A stretch of 64,000 nt of DNA. Origin: Zanthoxylum bungeanum. Taxonomy: Eukaryota; Streptophyta; Magnoliopsida; Sapindales; Rutaceae. This document shows, one piece after another, positions 57,973-64,000 of this stretch. Numbering within the stretch: position 1 is the stretch's first letter; each line of letters opens with the position of its first letter. The position numbers were made by a program, and so were the translations under genes. Below the pieces are notes generated by a model. That model did not search any database and was not told where the DNA came from. It worked only from the letters and a program-made list of their open reading frames with translations. Where the stretch lies: contig SKCR01047711.1 of assembly GCA_019454045.1 (NCBI GenBank), forward strand, positions 49,182 to 113,181, given 5' to 3'.

Positions 57973-60043
57973 TGTTGGTTTCTAATTAGGTCCCAAGAAA
58001 CATCAAACAAGCATGAAACAAGTGAATACAACAAAAAAGAATGGCGGAAATATACTCACAATGAACGGATCTTGCGACGCGAAGAACACAAGCCTTCAAG
58101 CTCCCTCAAAGGTCAAGGCAGTAGCTCCCCTTGGCAGTGGACTACTTGGTTGTGGGTGGTGTTGCTCCTCCAAGATTCGTCCATGGATGTCCTCCATTGA
58201 AGCTCCAAGCTTTGTGATTCCAAGTTCACGAAATCGGTTCCCTATCACCTTAGGATGACTCACTGTGTGTGCTAGCACTTTGATTTTGCAACAAAATCAT
58301 CTCTTGCTTCTCTTCTTGTATTCGGCAGAACCAGAAATGGAAGAAGAAGGAAGAAGATGGCTCAAAGCCGTGAGAGAAGATGAGGGAAAGAGATGGGTTT
58401 CCTAGAAACCGTATGCAGAGAGAGGGAGAAAAAATAAAAAAAGTCTATTAGGTTTATATTTCCAAAATTAATAAACCATTTACCACTTTTTAATTTCAAA
58501 AAGTCAAGCATTAAATGCTTGTATCATTTCACATCAACTCACTTAAACTAATCAATCAATTATCACATCACTCAAAGTGACATGTGATTTGACGCTTGAT
58601 GTGACTAATGATTTGACGCTTGATGTGAGTTGCGTGCTGCACTCGAATTCGAAATGCGAATGCGCTGGCAAACACTCTAGAGCTCGGGTTTGCTAATTAC
58701 AAATTAACGAATTTTCCGTTGCGACGTAATTAAATGATTATGCCTAGCGAAATCACTATTCACGTCGCTAACGAATTAATTCTAAATTAACTCGTTCGCC
58801 CGAATTAAAATCTAATTTCAATTCCGCGTTGAAATCCAATTTCGCATAATATATCGAATATATTATTTTATCGATTAATTCCAAATTAATCGTTCTCTCT
58901 CTTTAATTAATATTTTATCCCAGATAAAATATCTCCGTAATTAATCCCAGATTAATTTTCTCTCTCATCAAATTAATCCCAGATTAATTAAAGTGCGAGT
59001 CATACATCATCGGTGAATCTTCGGGAAGCGACCTATGAGATCCCCGGATATATTGGCAGTAAATACGGTCGTCGGACTATCCGAAAACGGAAGTACCTGG
59101 TACTACGTTTGTACCGATTTACAAGACAAGGTTGGCTTCTAGCAAAGCGCCATGCCTACCCAATTCTCCAGAAATATCCTTATAGGAATATGTGATCTAT
59201 ATCAGGCGTAGTATACGTAGTATTGTGTATTTCGATCCAGTATCGAATGACCACGTGCTAGGCCTGGAGCTGGAATTGTTTCTGCCCCCCTACGAAGCTC
59301 ATATCAGATGTCTGGTAACTAGTCTCCATAATCGGATATACATGACCTAGTCATAATATCCCGATAGCTCGATCATTTAAGAGAACAAGTTCCGTATCCT
59401 ACGCGATCATCATCTCCATTATGACTGGAGTGATACTTTTGTCTTGACATCACACACAACACACTACGATTCTCAATATACCCAGCATTGGCGTACACAT
59501 AACCTGTTAAAGTCCTGGACGACCGCAACCAAAGCATATTGATCGTCGCAAGCATTAGCGGTGCAAGTCTCAGGTTAAGACCAAATACACCTACCCTGAT
59601 TGCAGACTCCCATAGACACATAGTCATACTACCAATGGGATTCCGCGAAGGTCTTTCCAGAGCGAAGCTGTTTCCCGTACCATCGGTAAAACACAACTTT
59701 CTATTACACTTGCATGAGTATCATATACCCAAATATATGAGAACTATGCCGTTGTGCCTTCACAACGCGCACAAGTGTAATACTAGTCTTTTACGCATTT
59801 ATCGATGTCCAATCTCGATAATGCTCTGACTAGGGATATTTAATGATTTATTCTTCATGGACTGATACTGTCTCATATCATTCTCAATCCAGGAACAAAT
59901 CAAAGTGACCTCCTATCATTTATATATCTTGGTGATCTAATCACAAATGATAAGAGTGCAATCTCCTTTGTCACATAGTTAATTTGTACAACAACACCAT
60001 GATATGTACAGATAGTTACGCTATGGGTCATAATTGTCCAACA
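57973..60043 (-). mobile_element. 3' LTR of Copia C
   Basis: 2071 bp, on the minus strand TGTTGGACAATTATG...CCTAATTAGAAACCAACA. Hairpin ladder at about 58690-58995. It matches Copia A's 3' LTR along its length. The other LTR is outside the window, so the target duplication cannot be checked. Confidence 0.88.
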
Positions 60044-60058
60044 ATCTCCCACTTGGCC
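60044..60058 (-). other. Copia C polypurine tract
   Basis: Minus strand GGCCAAGTGGGAGAT directly before the LTR start TGTTGG. Confidence 0.85.
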
Positions 60059-60480
60059 TATAGCCATTCACTCGAGTGTCTAACACCCGAACTATGTACG
60101 GTTCACTCAAACTGCTGAGAAAAGGTTTTCGTCAGCGGATTTACATGATTATCATCTGATGCGATTTATTCGATCATCACATCGCCACGATGTATGATCC
60201 GAACGATTCAGATGAATATCGAAGTATTTATCTGGATCGTTGATCAGACCATTGATTCTTTAGCTTGTGCTGAAGCCTAGCTCAGCTGCTAATAGAACTG
60301 TATCTAATTTAATTAGATTTGTTATCGACCCAAATGGCTTCTATTGCTGCCTCAGCTGCAGCAATAACCCGCATTTGTTGTTTATTCGGTAATAGTATCT
60401 TGCTTGGAAGATTTCCAGCTCACTGTTCTGTTATTCAATCTTTATAGTACCGTTGTCACGACTTATAGTCGTTTTCATGA
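60059..60480 (-). pseudogene. Copia C RNase H remnant
   Basis: Minus-strand fragments include the SSKQDT..TE..T segment (about 60385-60420) and IAAAEAAIEAIW (about 60325-60362), the end of Copia RNase H, with stops and frameshifts. Confidence 0.75.
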
Positions 60481-60599
60481 AAGCCAAGCTTTCACCGATT
60501 ATATTATGGGAATATCATTTCCAAGAAATGATATATCATCATTACTCAGGACATTCACTGTCAGTGCGCTCCCTCTAACCTCCTTATATACACAAGAAT

Positions 60600-61250
60600 T
60601 ATTTTCATTTTGAATTAAATCATAAACTATTATGATTACATCAAAACGACATTCCAAGAACCTAATGCTTGCTTCAATCCAAACATGGATCGAATACCTG
60701 CAAACCTAGTTTGCTTGTTATGGTTCGACAAAACCATCAGGATGTTGTAAACATCCTCCAAAAGGTTTCCGTTAAGGAAATCGGTTTTGGCATTCAGCTG
60801 CCACATTTCATGAATGAAACATGCAGCATTAGCAAGCATTATCCAAATGGATTTACCATGGCAACAGATAAAAGGTTTTGTTGCAATCAACATAGTGTTG
60901 ATAACTCTACCTTTTCGCTACAAGCCTAGTTTTGTACGATGGTATGTTGCCATCCATGTATGTCTTCCTTGAAGACTTATTTAGTACCAATAGGCACAAT
61001 GCCTTGCGGTACATAAACTAGTGTCTAAACATAGTTGGTATACATGGAATCCACTTCGGACTTTATGGCACTTTGCTATAATAAGGAGTCGATACCTTGT
61101 ATCACTTCCTCATACGTAGTCAATTGATATTCCTCAATAAGATAGACATATTTATGAGGTGAGATCAGAAACCTATACCCCAGGTTGTTTTTTGATTCTC
61201 TCTGACATACGTGGTTCTTGTGTATTCGAAGATTATTGGAATATTTTCAT
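60600..61250 (-). pseudogene. Copia C reverse transcriptase remnant
   Basis: Within 60636-60893 an open frame reads ANAACFIHEMWQLNAKTDFL then NGNLLEDVY and MFGLKQALGSWNV. These correspond to Copia RT 'YEIWQMDVKTAFLNG.LEEDVYM' and 'YGLKQASRSWN'. The catalytic Asp of DVKTAFLNG is replaced (NAKTDFLNG), and the YVDD segment is not readable. Upstream (about 61000-61250), worn EMDSMY and PPEG-like segments follow. Confidence 0.85.
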
Positions 61251-61619
61251 CCTTGATGAACTATTTGTGTTCCATTAGGACTTGGTGCCAGGAATAGTAT
61301 TTCTCCGATTTTCATCTAGTTTTACTATCCTCCCACTTACCACTGCATATAGGTATTCCTCTTAGGAAAACCGCATGGCGAGCAACAATTACATTGTTCT
61401 TTTGTGAGTTGTATAAGTACTATACTTAGGTATCCCTAGGATAACCTACAACTTTGGCACTTATCCGATTTGGGTTTTAGTTTGGTATCATCCAAACATA
61501 TGCCTAGCATACCCAAATATTTAGGAATGAGAAACCTGGTTTCTTTCCCGTTCATATCTAATATGTTATCTATCAAACAATATTTATGGAACCTTATTCA
61601 AAATATATTCTGCACTGTT
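61251..61619 (-). other. Copia C between RT and integrase
   Basis: Equivalent of 31900-31978 plus 47131-47430 of Copia A, without an insertion; 61504-61513 is the unfilled target position. Confidence 0.6.
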
Positions 61620-62240
61620 AGCATATCCGTTGAAGGAAATGGTAGCTCAGAGCGACTCATGATTAACCTTATCATGTCCAACAAAACTTGGTCTCTCATT
61701 TCGGACACACCGTCAAACTGACGTGTTCCGGGAGGAGTCCTCATTGAAAAAATACTATACTCTTTCAAGTATATGAGAAACTATTGCTTGAGTATTTTCT
61801 ATCGTGGTCTAACCATGATGTTTTAAACTTTAGCCGATCTGTTTGTTTATCTCGTGTCGAAACTCTAAAAGTTTCTGATTTATGTTTCAAAAGAAAAACA
61901 TAACCATAACACGATGCCACATCCATGTATGGTCACGAAATATTCATATCCACTTCTAGCCTAGCTAGACATGGGCCTCACTTACGTCACTATGAACGAG
62001 GGCTAGCAGCCTTGTACTTTTACCAAGTAAAGGTATTTTAGGCACTTTGCCCAATAAACTAGATTCGTAGACTTATTTGAATAGAATCAAATTAGTCCTA
62101 GTACCCACTCTTTGAAAGTGTGGATATACGAGTCTTGTTTAACTGTGTCCCTGACAACAATGCCACATACAAGTTTCAACCTGATCAAATCAGTTTGAGC
62201 TATTTTTTTGTCATGTTATACGTTTGAGATTTATTTATAT
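61620..62240 (-). pseudogene. Copia C integrase and pre-integrase remnant
   Basis: TPPGTRQFDGVSEMRD followed by QVLLDMIRLIMS (about 61650-61735) matches the integrase core end; LGKVPKIPLLGKS then LLALVHSDV (about 61985-62065) matches the start of the core, and a worn 'KTRIS' stretch (about 62110-62165) the pre-integrase zinc region. Several stops. Confidence 0.75.
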
Positions 62241-64000
62241 TCTAAATTTAAATTCTGTTGTTAAGATCTAATGTGTTTATCTCAATATCATCTTTATATA
62301 ATAAAACACTTTAGTGTTCTAGAATATCAAAGTATATCCGCAACGGATTATACACTGATATAGAGATAATGTTTCTAGTCAAACTAGTTACATTATAACA
62401 GTTTCCTAATTTACGTACGCACCCAAATGGTAGTTCCTAAACTTAGGTATCTACGATTAAAACAGCATTGTCGTCCCGTTTCCAATTCGCAGATTAATCT
62501 CAATAGAAGTCAGTATCCTGCTCATAGCAGATTCTGAACATCAGTACATATTTATGTACCACACTAAGTATCTAAAATCCAATTTTAATACTAGTTGTGA
62601 ACATATTTATGACAAACATATTTGAAGTCAGAGCCTTGCTCGTCTTCAATTCCTTCTTGGGATATGTCCTTTTATCTTCCTAGAAGATTATAATGATTTT
62701 TCCTTTGCCATTTTCACATTCCAGAAGCCTTTGGCCAAGCCTTGGCCTTTTGGAATATCGAAGTAAGATATGCCTTGCGCTACTTCCATTATTGCAAACT
62801 TTGGCTTTTTCTCCTTGAGTATAGCCATTAACTCTCCAAGAGTTTACTATTGCAATAAAAGTACTTATAAGATCTAATCTATGAAGATCCTTTAATTTCA
62901 TTATCATAGTTTAGAGATCTAATCCTTAGTTCTGATAAAGAAATTAAGGAGTCTATGACAAGTATAATGGATTAAGCACTAAAGTTATCATTAAATGAAT
63001 ATTCCAAATATCATGTTCCACTTATTTGCTTAACTCCAGGCTTAGGCCTAATACGTTATTTTAACAAGTAAATTAACTTATTAGTTTCCAGGACCATCCT
63101 GAAATTTAATCCCAATTTGAAAATTAAAGTCGTTTAAATACATTTTCACCCATGATTATGTTTTAAACACTAATCTTTCAATTATATCTTGATTCTAATA
63201 GTCCAACTATTTAATCAACGATTTGTGGTACTATATATTATAATGATTATTATAGTCCAACTATACAATCAAATATAATTTAAATTAATTAACCTCAATT
63301 ACATTGATTACTATAATCCAATTATAAAATCAACTGTAAATAGAAATTAATTAATTCAAATATATTGATTACTATAATCCAATTATATAATCAACTATAA
63401 TACAGTCCAATTGTTTATTAAAACAACAACTTAAATATTAGTCAACTAACATTAATTTAACGACGAAATAATGTGATGAGCGCGTATGGCAAGTACTAAA
63501 CGAATATTGCAAATTCAATACTTGCCTCCCACTATTTTTCGACGAGCCTCTAACCCTCTGTCGAGTACTCGGGAAACCGTGTTTCCTAGTGGGCTAGGAT
63601 CCCGTTAAATATCACACAATCTTGACTTTGGCCAACAAATTGTATGATAATTAACTACGTAGATCTCTAAGATCAATTGGATCCATCCAATTCCTAGATC
63701 CAGTAGGGGGACATCCAAGTCCGAAACATATATCTTATATATGCCAATATATCCAATATTTACCTAACCTTTTTCCTCTGAATCAACTAAGCCTTGGCTT
63801 TGGCACAACAAACTTAGTGATCCAGTTAAGAGCGACCCATTGACCATGGAAAGCTTCGTAATCAATGTCGATGGACAAAAAGTGGTCTTGACTTTGGCCA
63901 ACAAACCACAACTTGGACAAGACACCAATATGGAACAAAGCCTTTGTGATTCAAACACATCCTCGACGGACAAAGTACTTGACTTTGGCCAACAAGCCAA
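62241..64000 (-). other. Copia C gag region and leader, decayed
   Basis: Collinear in reverse with Copia A 29400-31150. No gag motif recognised. Contains the three 'cttgactttggccaa' words at 63621, 63886 and 63978. Continues past the window end. Confidence 0.6.

Overview
The window looks like a heterochromatic, gene-poor stretch of a flowering-plant nuclear genome (probably a eudicot with a large genome; species not identifiable from the sequence). It is AT-rich and consists almost wholly of nested, broken and inverted LTR retrotransposons. No intact host gene, rRNA, tRNA, CRISPR array or bacterial-type operon was seen. The only host-type protein sequence is a damaged, intron-free LOG (cytokinin-activating enzyme) copy at 9170-9821, lying inside a retrotransposon.

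Layout. 1-2607: part of a Tat/Ogre-type Ty3/gypsy LTR with internal repeats. 2625-3630: truncated Copia LTR with a tRNA-Met type primer site. 3631-7841: two approx. 2.1-kb gypsy LTRs tail to tail, forming a 4.2-kb palindrome. 7842-11097: 3' half of a minus-strand Athila-like element: PPT, 3' region, LOG pseudogene, an unknown Cys-rich accessory ORF, and the integrase C-terminus. 11105-12968: head-to-head plus-strand Athila-like gag remnant with pol deleted. 12970-14396: Copia LTR pieces, primer site and leader. 14397-14979 and 14980-20545: head-to-head Tat-type LTR pieces; the second is interrupted by a solo Copia LTR (16187-20073), itself interrupted by a hAT-like DNA transposon (18027-19499). 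21823-23957: solo gypsy LTR with a G-box-rich promoter. 23958-26146: a second tail-to-tail LTR pair. 26147-50857: Copia element A (plus strand, coding region decayed), split by a three-LTR/two-internal-region Tat-type non-autonomous array (31979-47125) flanked by one GTATC target duplication. 50858-57972: body of another Tat-type element (minus strand: leader repeats, gag zinc knuckle, RT, RNase H fragment, integrase C-terminus, approx. 97-bp tandem repeats), into which Copia A, a solo Copia LTR (51094-53047, TSD GTGAG) and Copia C (57973-64000, minus strand) inserted.

Insertion order inferred from nesting: Tat-type body at 50858-57972 first, then Copia A, then the young Tat array. Copia A and Copia C are paralogues in opposite orientation; Copia C preserves the unfilled version of the site used by the array.

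Most notable: (i) LOG capture in the env position of an Athila-like element, next to an unrecognised Cys-cluster ORF; (ii) a ladder of nine short hairpins with three-nucleotide loops in the Copia LTRs, with paired changes between copies; (iii) a 96-bp block of almost invariant length in all Tat-type LTRs, with complementary ends and one compensatory change; (iv) a G-box array directly upstream of a TATA box in one solo LTR; (v) repeated inverted LTR-LTR junctions.
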